Numbered from the stretch's first letter, positions 20,167-29,892 are shown. The stretch is 64,000 bases of DNA from Thermomonas alba (GCF_022419205.1 NZ_JAJOZU010000001.1:124001-188000), one strand, 5' to 3'. Notes: generated from the sequence alone by a model not told the origin. Numbers and translations: made by a program.

Positions 20167-20832
20167 ATGCCGTTCAACCTGCCCAGGGTCACCAAGTCTC
20201 TGCTGATCGCCAACCTGGTGGGGTTTGCCTTGCAGGTGCTGCTCGGCAATCAGCGCCTGCTCGATTTCATGCTGTGGCCGTGGGGCGACGTCAGCGATGG
20301 TCTGGACGTGCTGGCGCCGGCGTTCATGCCCTGGCAACTGGCGACATACGCCTTCCTGCACGGCGGGCTGCTGCATCTGGTCTTCAACATGCTGGCGCTG
20401 GTGATGTTCGGCGCGCCGCTGGAATACGTCTGGGGCGAGCGTCGGTTTCTGGCCTACTACTCGGTCAGCGTCATCGGCGCTGGGCTGTGCCAGCTGGTGG
20501 TGGGATCCTACGCGCTGGCGCATGGCACCGAGCCATACCCCACCATCGGCGCCTCCGGCGGCGTGTTCGGGCTGCTGCTGGCCTATGGGATGCTGTTTCC
20601 CAATCAGCGGGTGATGCTGCTGTTTCCGCCGATTCCGATGCGGGCGCGCACGCTGGTGATCGTGTATGGCCTGTTCGAGCTGGGCGTGGGTGTCACCGGT
20701 CTGCAGCCAGGGGTGGCCCATTTCGCGCACCTGGGCGGAATGCTGTTTGGCTGGCTGCTGATCCGCTACTGGCGCGGGCAGCCGCCGTTCGGCGGCGGCC
20801 GCGGTGGCCCGCGCATGCGCATCGTGCGCTGA
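20167..20832 (+). CDS. rhomboid-family intramembrane serine protease
   Basis: 221 residues with six predicted membrane segments. Catalytic Ser130 in GASGG and His188 in HFAHLGG are present, with the conserved HGGLLHLVFNM in TM2 (His65, His70, Asn74). It cleaves membrane protein substrates within the bilayer; its substrates are unknown. A short Gly/Arg-rich cytoplasmic tail closes it. A TATGAT box at 20132-20137 is a candidate -10. Confidence 0.92.
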   Translation: MPFNLPRVTKSLLIANLVGFALQVLLGNQRLLDFMLWPWGDVSDGLDVLAPAFMPWQLATYAFLHGGLLHLVFNMLALVMFGAPLEYVWGERRFLAYYSVSVIGAGLCQLVVGSYALAHGTEPYPTIGASGGVFGLLLAYGMLFPNQRVMLLFPPIPMRARTLVIVYGLFELGVGVTGLQPGVAHFAHLGGMLFGWLLIRYWRGQPPFGGGRGGPRMRIVR

Positions 20833-20883
20833 GCGGCGAGCAGGTTGCGGTGCGGTCTGCGCCGCGCGCGGAGGGCATCGCCT

Positions 20884-22899
20884 TCAGTACGGCCGGATGC
20901 GCTCGGCGTCCTTCACCAGCATCGGCGCGCCGGCCTTGCAGCCGAATGCCTTGCCGAAGCCGGGCTGCTGCATCGCCGGCGCGTTGGCGCGCCATACGCC
21001 CGGCGCGCGCACGTCCTGGCGTGCGCGCAGGCGCGCTTCGTCCGGGGTCACCTGCTGCGCCCACAGCTGCGCCCAGCCAATGTAGAAGCCTTTCTCGGCC
21101 TGTGCGTCCAGTTCGGGTTTCGCCGCGGCGAGCGCCGCGTGCGCCAATGTGAGCCCGGCCAGATCGGCCACGTTTTCGTCGCGGGTCAGCTTGCCATCGA
21201 CCTTGACCCCAGGCAGGCCAGGGTAGGGCAGCCGGCCGTAGAAAGCGGCGACGGCATCGGCCAGCGTCGTCCAGCGCGCGGCATCTTCCGGCGTCCACCA
21301 GTCGCGTACATTGCCGTCCCCGTCCACGTAGCGGCCGAAGCCGTCCACGGCATGGCTGAGCTCGTGCCCGACCAGCGCGCCGAACGCGCCGTATTGATTG
21401 CCCAATGGCATCGTCAGATCCAATACCGGGGTCTGCAGCATCGCCGCGGTGACGATCAGGCGGTTGTGGGCGAGGTCGTAGGCCAGCGCCGGCTGCTGCG
21501 GCAGCACGTCCCAGCGGCGCTCGGCGTTGCCCTTGCCGATCCGGCGCATCTCCTGGCGGTGGCGCCAGGTGGAGGCGATCAGCATGTTGCTACCGAAGCT
21601 GCCGCGGCCCATCGGCTGCACGCTGTAGTCGAGGTCGCGTCGCGGCGCGCCGATCTCCACCTTGAGCCCGTCCAGTTTCTTCAGCGCCTCGGCCTTGGCC
21701 GCGCCCTGCAGGAGTTCGCTACGTTCGATTTCCTGCCTGAGCGCAGCGCGTACCTGGGTGGCGATCTGCTCGGCCTGCTGGCGGGTGGCGTCGGTCAGAT
21801 AGGCGGCGACATACTCGCGGCCGAGCATCGGGCCAGCGGCCAGATTGATGGCGTCTAGCACCTGCTTCCAGCGCGGTGCTGGTTCGGTCTGGCCCAGCAG
21901 CACCTTGCCGCGGAAGTCGAACGCGGCGTCGCGCCACGGCTTCGACAGGTAGGGGGCCATCGCATCGCCCACCCGCCAGCGCAGGTAGGCCTGCCATTGC
22001 GCCGGCTTGAGCGTACCCACCAGCGAATCGAGCCTGGCGAACAGCGCCGGGTCGGCCATCGACACGGCGTCGTCGCTCACGCCCTGCGCCTTCAGGAAGG
22101 CGTCCAGCTGCAGGTTGCGGTACTGCTTGCCGAGGCCGGCGGTGGCGACGGGGGCGAAGTTCCTGCGCGGATCGCGCAGGTCCGCCAGCGGGCGTTCGGC
22201 GGCGGCGATGCGCTTCTCCACGTCCAGCGCCAGCGCGGTCTGGGTCTCGATGTCCTTGGCCGGCACCCCGGTCAGGGCCAGGATCTTGCGCATGTAGTCG
22301 GCATAGCGCGCGAGCAGCGCCTGGGTGTCGGCATCGCTGCGGGTGTAGTAGGCCGGGTCCGGCAGGCCAAGGCCACCTTGGCTGAAGTAGCCGAGGTGGC
22401 GGTCGAGGTCGCGCAGGTCCACGTCGGCGCTGAAGTCGAACACGACCGGGATGCCGACTTGATGCAGCGCCGCGATCGCAGGCGCGATGTCCTTGCTGCT
22501 GCGGATGGCGTCGATCCGCTGCAGCAGCGGTGCGATCGGCGCGGCGCCGTCGGCTTCCACTGCCGCCTCGTCCAGGCCGCTGGCCCAGAAATCGCCCAGC
22601 AGCTTCTGTACCGTGTTCTGCGGAGCGCGCATGAAGGCATCCAGCAGGTCGCGCTGCTGCTGCTCGGCGCGCGCGCCGAGCTGGCCCAGCGCGGAGATGG
22701 CGCCCGCCGCCGGCATCGGGTTGGCGGCCAGCCAGCCCTTGTTGGCTTCCGTATAGAGATCGTTGCATGCAGCAGAGACCACGGCTGCCGCCTTCTTTTG
22801 CGCTGCCGGTTTCTTCTTGGCGGCCAGGCTTTGCGGAGAGGCGAGACTGACGGCAAGTGCGGTGATCAAGGCGAGAGCAAGCGGGCGTGGCGTCGGCAT
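20884..22899 (-). CDS. M13 family zinc endopeptidase (neprilysin/PepO-like), exported
   Basis: 671 residues with a signal peptide (about residues 1-27, ending SLAA) and then a Lys/Ala-rich stretch. Zinc motif H512-E513-L-S-H516 in VGHELSHAVDGFG and the third ligand Glu575 in ENVAD with Asp579, the M13 signature. The mature enzyme should be periplasmic and cleave peptides before uptake. It lies next to a peptide transporter on the same strand. Its C-terminus lacks the neprilysin CxxW ending, as in several bacterial members. Confidence 0.92.
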   Translation of the reverse strand: MPTPRPLALALITALAVSLASPQSLAAKKKPAAQKKAAAVVSAACNDLYTEANKGWLAANPMPAAGAISALGQLGARAEQQQRDLLDAFMRAPQNTVQKLLGDFWASGLDEAAVEADGAAPIAPLLQRIDAIRSSKDIAPAIAALHQVGIPVVFDFSADVDLRDLDRHLGYFSQGGLGLPDPAYYTRSDADTQALLARYADYMRKILALTGVPAKDIETQTALALDVEKRIAAAERPLADLRDPRRNFAPVATAGLGKQYRNLQLDAFLKAQGVSDDAVSMADPALFARLDSLVGTLKPAQWQAYLRWRVGDAMAPYLSKPWRDAAFDFRGKVLLGQTEPAPRWKQVLDAINLAAGPMLGREYVAAYLTDATRQQAEQIATQVRAALRQEIERSELLQGAAKAEALKKLDGLKVEIGAPRRDLDYSVQPMGRGSFGSNMLIASTWRHRQEMRRIGKGNAERRWDVLPQQPALAYDLAHNRLIVTAAMLQTPVLDLTMPLGNQYGAFGALVGHELSHAVDGFGRYVDGDGNVRDWWTPEDAARWTTLADAVAAFYGRLPYPGLPGVKVDGKLTRDENVADLAGLTLAHAALAAAKPELDAQAEKGFYIGWAQLWAQQVTPDEARLRARQDVRAPGVWRANAPAMQQPGFGKAFGCKAGAPMLVKDAERIRPY

Positions 22900-22975
22900 G
22901 CGGCGGGTCTCCTTGCGATCAGGCCAGGGAGTGTAGCAGCGGCTTTTCGCACGGGCCGCGAGTCTGGAGGCAAGC

Positions 22976-24742
22976 TCACTTCACCCCGTGCATCATGCGT
23001 CGCAGCAGTGGCGCGGCGATGAGGGCGGCCACCGCGCAGCCGATCCCGATCCACGTCAGCAACCAGAACAGGTGCGCGTATTTCGGGGCCGCCGCGGCGA
23101 TGTCCAGCGCCTCGCCCTGCGGCACCTCGATCGCGGCCAGCTTGCCCAGCAGCGCGGCCAGCGTCTCCGAGAACGCGGTGGCCAGGAACCAGGTGCCCAT
23201 CATCAGGCTGACTACGCGCGGCACCGCCAGTTGGGTCACCGCCGACAGCCCCACCGGTGACAGGCACATCTCGCCGATCTCGAGGATCAGGTAGGCCAGC
23301 ACCAGCCACCACACGCTGGCCATCGCGCCGGTCGCGCCGACCTGCTGCGCGGCCAGCGCCAGCGGGATGAAGGACAGCCCCGCCAGCAGCAGACCGAATG
23401 CCGATTTCGCCGGCTTGCTCGGGTCGGCGCCGCGCGCGTCCAGCCAGCCCCACAGGGCCGAGAACAGCGGCGCCAGCGCGACCAGGAAGAACGCGCCGAG
23501 GTAGGTCAAGGAGCCCGCGGTCTGCGGCAGCGCCACGCAGTCGCGCACCAGCAGCACCAGGATCAGCGCGCTCACCGCGAGGAACAGCGCGCGCGGCGCG
23601 CGGGAGGCGGGGGCGCGGTCGGACATCCGCGCGGCCACGAAGAACGCCAGCGGCGCCAGCAGCAGCGACAGCGCGGACCACGGCCACGGCGTGCCGTCGC
23701 GCACCACCAGCGCCGGCACGATGTCCTTGGTCAGCAGGCGGTCGGTGAAGGTCACCCACGAGCCATAGGTCTGCTCGTACAGGGTGAAGAACACCAGCGC
23801 CATGAAGATCAGCGCCATCAGCGCGATCATCTGCTGGCGCTCGACCTGCGTGCAGCGGGTGCCGGTGAACCAGGCGAACCACAGCAGCACCGCGCCCAGC
23901 ACCACCAGCATCAGCAGCAGCGCCAGCGAGATTTCGCCGCCGAGTGCGAACGCGCCGTTGGCCGCCGCCCACATCAGCCACGCCACCGGCACCACGCCCA
24001 GCACCGCCAGCGCGTAGATCAGCCCTTCGCGCGGCAGGCCGGCGACGCGCGCGCGCAGCGCGGCCGGGTCGGCGGGCTCGGCGTGGCCGTGCAGGTATTT
24101 CTGACCCCACAGGAACATGGCCAGGCCCGCCAGCATGCCGATCCCGGCCGCGCCGAAGCCGTACGTCCAGCCCCAGGTCTCGCCCACGTAGCCGCACACC
24201 AGCGAGGCGAACAGCGAACCGAGATTGATGCCGGCGTAGAACAGCGAGAAGCCGGAATCGCGGCGCGGGTCGTTGTCGGCATACAGCTTGCCGACGATGG
24301 TGGAGATGTTCGGCTTGAGAAAACCGACGCCCATGATGATCAGCGCCAGCGACAGATACATCACCTTCAGCGCCCCCTCGTCGCGCACCGCGACGCCGGC
24401 CTGCAGCGTCGCCGCGTGGCCCTCGAACGCCATGCCGATATGGCCCAGCACCAGCAGCACGCCGCCGAAGGTCACCGCCTTGCGCATCCCCAGCCAGCGG
24501 TCGGCCAGCAGCCCGCCGATCACCGGGATGCAGTACACCAGCCCGCCGTAGGCGCCCAGCAGGTCCAGGCCGGCCTTGTCGCCGAACAGGTGGTACTTGG
24601 TGAGGTAGAGCAGCAGCAGCGCCTTCATTCCGTAGAACGAGAAGCGCTCCCACATCTCGGTGAAGAAGCAGACGTAGACGCCCTTGGGGTGGCCGAGGAA
24701 GTCGTCGCCTGCGGCCGGGCCGGCCTGGGTGATGGTCTGCAT
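22976..24742 (-). CDS. proton-dependent oligopeptide transporter (POT/PTR family)
   Basis: Inner-membrane symporter for di- and tripeptides. 588 residues from the ATG at 24742, about 14 membrane segments. The proton-coupling signature ExxERF is present (Glu29, Glu32-Arg33-Phe34, Tyr37), as are the family motifs FLKPNISTIVGKLY and FYAGINLGS. An upstream in-frame ATG exists, but homology begins at 24742. A 14-base tandem repeat lies directly before its start. It is divergent from an OPT transporter and next to peptidase genes. Confidence 0.93.
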   Translation of the reverse strand: MQTITQAGPAAGDDFLGHPKGVYVCFFTEMWERFSFYGMKALLLLYLTKYHLFGDKAGLDLLGAYGGLVYCIPVIGGLLADRWLGMRKAVTFGGVLLVLGHIGMAFEGHAATLQAGVAVRDEGALKVMYLSLALIIMGVGFLKPNISTIVGKLYADNDPRRDSGFSLFYAGINLGSLFASLVCGYVGETWGWTYGFGAAGIGMLAGLAMFLWGQKYLHGHAEPADPAALRARVAGLPREGLIYALAVLGVVPVAWLMWAAANGAFALGGEISLALLLMLVVLGAVLLWFAWFTGTRCTQVERQQMIALMALIFMALVFFTLYEQTYGSWVTFTDRLLTKDIVPALVVRDGTPWPWSALSLLLAPLAFFVAARMSDRAPASRAPRALFLAVSALILVLLVRDCVALPQTAGSLTYLGAFFLVALAPLFSALWGWLDARGADPSKPAKSAFGLLLAGLSFIPLALAAQQVGATGAMASVWWLVLAYLILEIGEMCLSPVGLSAVTQLAVPRVVSLMMGTWFLATAFSETLAALLGKLAAIEVPQGEALDIAAAAPKYAHLFWLLTWIGIGCAVAALIAAPLLRRMMHGVK

Positions 24743-24750
24743 GTGGATCT

Positions 24751-24778
24751 TCCGAAGGGTGCGGTCCGAAGGGTGCGG
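24751..24778 (-). repeat. 14-bp tandem repeat in the POT transporter leader
   Basis: TCCGAAGGGTGCGG occurs twice head to tail (24751-24764, 24765-24778), beginning eight bases from the transporter ATG. The ribosome site (reverse strand CGGAAG) falls inside the near copy. The remaining 167 bases of the divergent gap hold no feature I can support. Confidence 0.7.
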
Positions 24779-24945
24779 AGAAAGTATGGGGGATGCGGAG
24801 CGGTACCGCCCCAGGTCGCTCCCCGATATTCGCTTGGCCGGAGCGAGACCGCACCGCATTCCTGCGACGGCGCCGCGCCTCCCGTACTGGACTTACGCTG
24901 GCGCAGCGGCTACGTTTCGGCGACCGTATCCAGACGAGGGGCCCG

Positions 24946-26886
24946 ATGTCCACTTCTACGCAGCCGGTTCCACAGCTGACGTTTCGCGCAGTGGCGCTGG
25001 CAGTCATCCTGGCGGTGATCCTGTCCGCCGCCAATGCCTACCTGGGGTTGTTCGCCGGGTTGACCATCGCCACCGCGATCCCGGCGGCGGTGGTGTCGAT
25101 GGGTGTGCTGCGCCTGCTGGGGGGCGGCAGCATCCTCGAAAACAATATCGTGCAGACCGGCGCATCGGCGGGCTCCTCGATCGCCGCCGGGGTGATCTTC
25201 ACCATTCCCGCGCTGATCATCCTGGGCTACTGGCAGGACTTCAAATACTCGTGGGTGCTGGCGATCGCCGGCCTCGGCGGCCTGCTGGGCGTGCTGTTTT
25301 CGGTGCCGCTGCGGCGTTCGATGATCGTCGAGGAGCCGCTGCCGTTCCCCGAAGGCAAGGCCGCCGCCGAAGTGCTGAAGGCGGGCGAGAACCCGGGGCC
25401 GGGGCTGAAGATCCTCGGCGCCTCCGCGGGCATCGGAGCGCTGGTGAAGCTGGCCGCCGAAAGCGGCCTGCGCATGATCCCGGACAATGCGACGGGTGCC
25501 GGCTTCTTCGGCAAGTATCTCGGCTACATGGGCACCGGTCTGTCGCCGGCGCTGCTCGGCGTGGGCTATATCGTCGGCCTCAACATCGGCATCGTGGTCG
25601 TCTCCGGCAGCATCCTCGCCTATAACGTCGCCATTCCGATCTATCACGCCTATGCCGCCTCGTTCGATCCGGCATTCGCCGCCAAGCTCGCGGGGCTGAG
25701 CGCTGCCGATGCCGCCGGGCTGATCCGCGCCGAGAAGGTGCGCTATATCGGCGTCGGCACGATGCTGATCGGCGGCATCTGGACGCTGTTTTCGCTGCGC
25801 AACTCGCTGTTGTCGGGGATCAAGAGCGGCATTGCCGCCGCGCGCAAAGGCGCGGGCGGCGGCGAGGTGCCCGAGACCGAGCGCGATCTGCCGATGAAAT
25901 GGATGCTGATCGCGCTGCTGCTGTTCGTGCTGCCGCTGCTGCTGCTGTATCAGGCCATCGTGCAGAGCTGGAGCGTCAGCATTCCGATGACGCTCATCAT
26001 GATCGTGGCTGGCTTCCTGTTCGTGTCGGTGTCGGCCTATCTCGCCGGCCTGGTCGGCTCGTCCAACAATCCGGTATCCGGCATCACCATCGCCACCATC
26101 CTGTTTGCCTCGGTGGTGCTGATGCTGTTGCTGGGCAGCGATTCCAAGATCGGCGCGGTGGCCGCGATCATGATCGGCGCGGTGGTGTGCTGCGCGGCGG
26201 CGGTCGGCGGCGACAATCTGCAGGACCTCAAAGCCGGCTATCTGGTCGGCGCCACGCCCTGGAAGCAGCAGCTGATGCTGGGGATCGGCGCATTCTCCTG
26301 CGCGCTGATCATGGCGCCGGTGCTGAACCTGCTGGCGCAGGCCTACGGGATCGGCGACCCCACCCGTCCCGGCTCGCTGCAGGCGCCGCAGGCCACGTTG
26401 ATGGCCTCGGTCGCGCAAGGCCTGTTCGGCGGTCACCTGCCGTGGGACATGATCGGCGTCGGCGTCGGCGTCGGCGCGCTGGTCATCGCACTCGATGGCT
26501 GGCTGAAGGCGCGCGGCTCCAGTTTCCGGGTGCCGGTGCTGGCGGCGGCCATCGGCATCTACCTGCCGCTGGAACTGATGGTGCCGATCTTCCTCGGCGG
26601 CCTGCTGGCGCATGCCGTCGAGAAGCGCCATGGCATCGCCGGTACTCACGACGAGGCGCTGCGCGATCGGGTGCATCGTCCCGGCGTGCTGTTCTCGGCC
26701 GGCTTGATCACGGGCGAGGCGCTGATGGGCATCCTGATCGCGATCCCGATCGTACTCAGCGAGCGCGCCGATGTGCTGGCGCTGCCGGAGCGGTTCCATT
26801 TCGGGCAGGGCGTCGGCCTGGCGGTGCTTGCCGTCGTCGCCTGGTTGATTTACCGCACGGGCGCCAGGGCGCATGCGAACGCCTGA
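24946..26886 (+). CDS. OPT family oligopeptide transporter
   Basis: 646 residues, about 15 membrane segments, from the ATG at 24946 behind GAGGGG. Family features include the first-segment block SAANAYLGLFAGLTIATAIPAAVVS, NNIVQTGASAGSSIAAG (near residues 64-80) and NPVSGITIATIL. OPT members import oligopeptides or metal chelates; here the neighbours (POT, M13 and S9 peptidases) favour peptides. It is divergent from the POT gene and followed by a probable terminator. Confidence 0.93.
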   Translation: MSTSTQPVPQLTFRAVALAVILAVILSAANAYLGLFAGLTIATAIPAAVVSMGVLRLLGGGSILENNIVQTGASAGSSIAAGVIFTIPALIILGYWQDFKYSWVLAIAGLGGLLGVLFSVPLRRSMIVEEPLPFPEGKAAAEVLKAGENPGPGLKILGASAGIGALVKLAAESGLRMIPDNATGAGFFGKYLGYMGTGLSPALLGVGYIVGLNIGIVVVSGSILAYNVAIPIYHAYAASFDPAFAAKLAGLSAADAAGLIRAEKVRYIGVGTMLIGGIWTLFSLRNSLLSGIKSGIAAARKGAGGGEVPETERDLPMKWMLIALLLFVLPLLLLYQAIVQSWSVSIPMTLIMIVAGFLFVSVSAYLAGLVGSSNNPVSGITIATILFASVVLMLLLGSDSKIGAVAAIMIGAVVCCAAAVGGDNLQDLKAGYLVGATPWKQQLMLGIGAFSCALIMAPVLNLLAQAYGIGDPTRPGSLQAPQATLMASVAQGLFGGHLPWDMIGVGVGVGALVIALDGWLKARGSSFRVPVLAAAIGIYLPLELMVPIFLGGLLAHAVEKRHGIAGTHDEALRDRVHRPGVLFSAGLITGEALMGILIAIPIVLSERADVLALPERFHFGQGVGLAVLAVVAWLIYRTGARAHANA

Positions 26887-26893
26887 ACCCTGC

Positions 26894-26924
26894 GACGCCT
26901 GCGCTTGCGCGGGCGTCTTCATTT
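26894..26924 (+). terminator. terminator after the OPT gene
   Basis: 11-bp stem with one G-T pair (GACGCCTGCGC / GCGCGGGCGTC) and a two-base loop, seven bases after the stop, followed by TTCATTTCC. Confidence 0.6.
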
Positions 26925-26946
26925 CCTGCTCCATGGAACCACTGCC

Positions 26947-29025
26947 ATGACCCTTCGCCACGCCCTCCTTCCGCTCGCCCTTGTCCTGTCGCTGCCGGCG
27001 CTGGCCGCCGACGCGCCGCCGGCCGCCAAGCGCGGTTTCAGCGTGCAGGACATGGCCTATATGGACCGCTATTCCGCGCCGACGCTGTCGCCGGACGGGC
27101 GCGTGCTGGTATTCGCCAGGCGCACCGTCGATAAAGACACGAACAAGCCCAGCACCTCCCTGTGGATGCGCAATCTGGCCAGTCGCGACATGGGACCGCC
27201 GAAGCAGGTATCGCCGGAAGGCTGGAGCGTGAACTCGCCGGCGTTCTCCCCGGACGGCAAGACGCTGTATTTCCTCAGCGCCAAGTTGGGTTCGATGCAG
27301 CTGTATGCGATGCCAGCGGCGGGTGGCGAGCCCAAGCGCCTGACCGATTTCCCGATCGACGTGGACGGCTACAAGCTCTCGCCCGACGGTAAGCAGGTGG
27401 CGCTGGCGCTGGCGGTATTTCCGGAGTGCCAGGCCGACCTGGCCTGCACCAGGAAGAAGCTGGACGAGGCCGAGGCGGCGAAGGCCACCGGCAAGGTGTT
27501 CGACCGCCTGTTCATCCGCCACTGGGATGCCTGGAACGACGGCCGCCTGAACCGCGTGTTCGCCGCCAGGCTGGGCGGCGAGGGGATGCTCACCTCGGCC
27601 ACCCTGCTCAGCGGTGGCATCCACGGCGACATTCCATCCAAGCCGTTCGGTGATCTGTCCGACTTCGCGTGGTCGCCGGATGGCAAGACCGTGGCCATGA
27701 GCGTGCGTCTGGCCAATCGCGAGGAGCCGTGGAGCACCAACTTCGACATCTGGCTGGTCAACGCCGATGGCAGCGGCGCGCGCAACGTCACTGCGGCCAA
27801 CAAGGCCTGGGACGCCAGCCCGGTGTTCAGCGCCGACGGCAAGACCCTGTACTACCGCGCGATGAAGCGGCCCGGTTTCGAGGCCGACCGCTTCGCGCTG
27901 ATGGCGATGGACCTGGCCACCGGCAAGGCGAAGGAAATCGCGCCGCGCTGGGATGTCTCGGCCGATGGCATCCGTCTGTCCGCCGACGGCAAGTGGATCT
28001 ACACCACCGCCGAGGAGCTGGGCCAGCATCCGCTGTTCCGCGTCGCGCTGGCCAACGGCGAGGTGGAGACGGTGGTGAAGGACGGCAGCGTGTCCGCGTT
28101 CGACCTCGCCGGGCCGACCCTGGCGCTGGCGCGCAATTCACTGGTCACGGGCGATGTGCTCTACACCACCAGCCCGGACGGCAAGGCGCCGCTGCGCCAG
28201 ATCACCCCGAGCGCGGCGCAGATGCTGCCGGACGTGGCCTGGGGCCAGTTCGAGCAGTTCCGCTTCCGCGGCTGGAACGACGAGACCGTGCACGGCTACG
28301 TGGTCAAGCCGTGGAACTACCAGCCGGGCAAGAAGTATCCGGTGGCGTTTTTGATCCACGGCGGCCCGCAGGGCAGCTTCGGCAACGGCTGGAGCTACCG
28401 CTGGAACCCGCAGACCTACGCGGGGCAGGGCTACGCGGTGGTGATGATCGACTTCCACGGCAGCACCGGCTATGGCCAGGCGTTCACCGATTCGATCTCC
28501 GGCCATTGGGGCGACCGCCCGCTGGAGGACCTGCAGAAGGGCTGGGAGTACGCTCTCAAGACCTATCCCTTCCTCGACGGCGACAAGGCCTGCGCGCTGG
28601 GCGCCAGCTACGGCGGCTTCATGGCCTACTGGATCGCCGGCAACTGGAACCAGCCGTGGAAGTGCATCGTCGCCCACGACGGCGTGTTCGACAATTTCAT
28701 GATGGGCTACGCCACCGAGGAGCTGTGGTTCAGCGAGTGGGAGAACGGCGGCACCCCGTTCGACAACCCGGCCGGCTACCAGAAATTCAACCCGGCCAAC
28801 CATGTCAAGGACTGGCGGGTGCCGATCCTGATCGTGCACGGCCAGCAGGACTTCCGCATTCCGGTGGAGCAGGGCATCGCTGCCTTCACCGCGGCCCAGC
28901 GCAAGGGGGTGGAGTCGCAGTTCCTATATTTCCCGGACGAGAACCACTGGGTGCTCAAGCCGCAGAACAGCGTGCAATGGCACGAGACGGTGAACGCCTG
29001 GCTGCGACGCCATATCGGTCAGTGA
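26947..29025 (+). CDS. S9 family prolyl-oligopeptidase-type peptidase, exported
   Basis: 692 residues with a signal peptide (cut after about residue 21, PALAADAP), an N-terminal beta-propeller with repeated SPDGK blades (to about residue 410) and a C-terminal alpha/beta hydrolase domain. Catalytic triad Ser554 (GASYGG), Asp635 (HGQQDFRIP) and His667 (ENHW); the oxyanion HGGPQGSF is upstream. It resembles dipeptidyl-peptidase IV / acylaminoacyl-peptidase types and would trim peptides in the periplasm. Start 26947 is set by the signal peptide. It follows the OPT transporter. Confidence 0.94.
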   Translation: MTLRHALLPLALVLSLPALAADAPPAAKRGFSVQDMAYMDRYSAPTLSPDGRVLVFARRTVDKDTNKPSTSLWMRNLASRDMGPPKQVSPEGWSVNSPAFSPDGKTLYFLSAKLGSMQLYAMPAAGGEPKRLTDFPIDVDGYKLSPDGKQVALALAVFPECQADLACTRKKLDEAEAAKATGKVFDRLFIRHWDAWNDGRLNRVFAARLGGEGMLTSATLLSGGIHGDIPSKPFGDLSDFAWSPDGKTVAMSVRLANREEPWSTNFDIWLVNADGSGARNVTAANKAWDASPVFSADGKTLYYRAMKRPGFEADRFALMAMDLATGKAKEIAPRWDVSADGIRLSADGKWIYTTAEELGQHPLFRVALANGEVETVVKDGSVSAFDLAGPTLALARNSLVTGDVLYTTSPDGKAPLRQITPSAAQMLPDVAWGQFEQFRFRGWNDETVHGYVVKPWNYQPGKKYPVAFLIHGGPQGSFGNGWSYRWNPQTYAGQGYAVVMIDFHGSTGYGQAFTDSISGHWGDRPLEDLQKGWEYALKTYPFLDGDKACALGASYGGFMAYWIAGNWNQPWKCIVAHDGVFDNFMMGYATEELWFSEWENGGTPFDNPAGYQKFNPANHVKDWRVPILIVHGQQDFRIPVEQGIAAFTAAQRKGVESQFLYFPDENHWVLKPQNSVQWHETVNAWLRRHIGQ

Positions 29026-29103
29026 AGTTTTGACAACTCCATGCCGGCAGCCGGGGAGGCTGGCCGGGCAGTGCCTGAGGAGTAGCGAGGGGAGCTTGAT
29101 GGT

Positions 29104-29886
29104 ATGAAGCTGATGTTTCCGGGGGGCGAGCACGCACCGTACTTGTTGGAATCCGATGTCACCACCATTGGCAGCGCTCCGGATTCTGGAATCGTGCTGG
29201 AGCAGCCGGGCGTATTGCCGCAGCACTGCGCGCTGCAGATGACCGGCGGGCGGGTGCTGTTGCAGGTCATGCCGGAGGCTGCGGTCAGCGTCAATGCGCG
29301 CCCGGTGCAGGGCTTGATCGCGCTGCGTCCGGGCGATCAGCTCGACATCGCGGGCATCCAGGTCCGGCTGGCGGCGATGCCGGTGCCCGTGGTGGCCAGG
29401 AGCGGCGCGGCGGCGTCCACCGCAGAATCTCCGGAGGCGGCGGGGGATATCGGGATGACGCGGGTGCGCCCGGTGCTGCCGCGTTTCGTCCTGCGCGGGG
29501 TCTCCGGTTCGATGCTGGGGCGCAGCCATCCGCTGACGGGCGTCACCACCGTCGGGCGCGCACCGGAGTGCACGCTGCAGATCGAGGATGCAGGATTGTC
29601 GCGCCAGCATGCGCGGCTGGTGCCGATGGCGGACGGCGTGCAGGTCGAGGATGCCGGCTCCACCAACGGCACCTTCCTCAACGGTCGCCGCATCCTGCAG
29701 GGGCTGGCCGTGGCTGGCGACGAGATCGGCTTCGATACGGTGCGCTTCCGGTTGCTGGATTCCACCCGTTCCGAGCTGCAGCAGCTGGCGCCGCGCGCAG
29801 GCGGTTTCCGCATGCCGCTGTGGTGGTGGGTCGCCGCTGCCGCGGCGTTGGCCGCGCTGGCCTGGGTGGTGTTCTGGCTGCGCTGA
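29104..29886 (+). CDS. FHA-domain protein with C-terminal membrane anchor
   Basis: 260 residues. The second FHA domain (about residues 125-220) has all core residues: Gly151-Arg152, Ser167-R-Q-His170 and STNGT (186-190), so it should bind phosphothreonine peptides. The first (about 1-92) has the FHA outline but GS instead of GR and no Ser before QH, so it is degenerate. One membrane segment (about 238-258) ends the protein with the domains in the cytoplasm. GGGGAG precedes the ATG. No kinase or secretion gene is adjacent. Confidence 0.9.
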   Translation: MKLMFPGGEHAPYLLESDVTTIGSAPDSGIVLEQPGVLPQHCALQMTGGRVLLQVMPEAAVSVNARPVQGLIALRPGDQLDIAGIQVRLAAMPVPVVARSGAAASTAESPEAAGDIGMTRVRPVLPRFVLRGVSGSMLGRSHPLTGVTTVGRAPECTLQIEDAGLSRQHARLVPMADGVQVEDAGSTNGTFLNGRRILQGLAVAGDEIGFDTVRFRLLDSTRSELQQLAPRAGGFRMPLWWWVAAAAALAALAWVVFWLR

Positions 29887-29892
29887 TGGGCG

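Noticed and set aside
24910-28029. Very long open frames opposite real genes (also 46790-49936 and 55176-59060 on the reverse strand)
   Set aside because: They mirror recognised genes (OPT/S9, Oar-like, Lhr) and read as His/Gln/Arg/Gly-rich chains without domains, the usual artefact in high-GC DNA.
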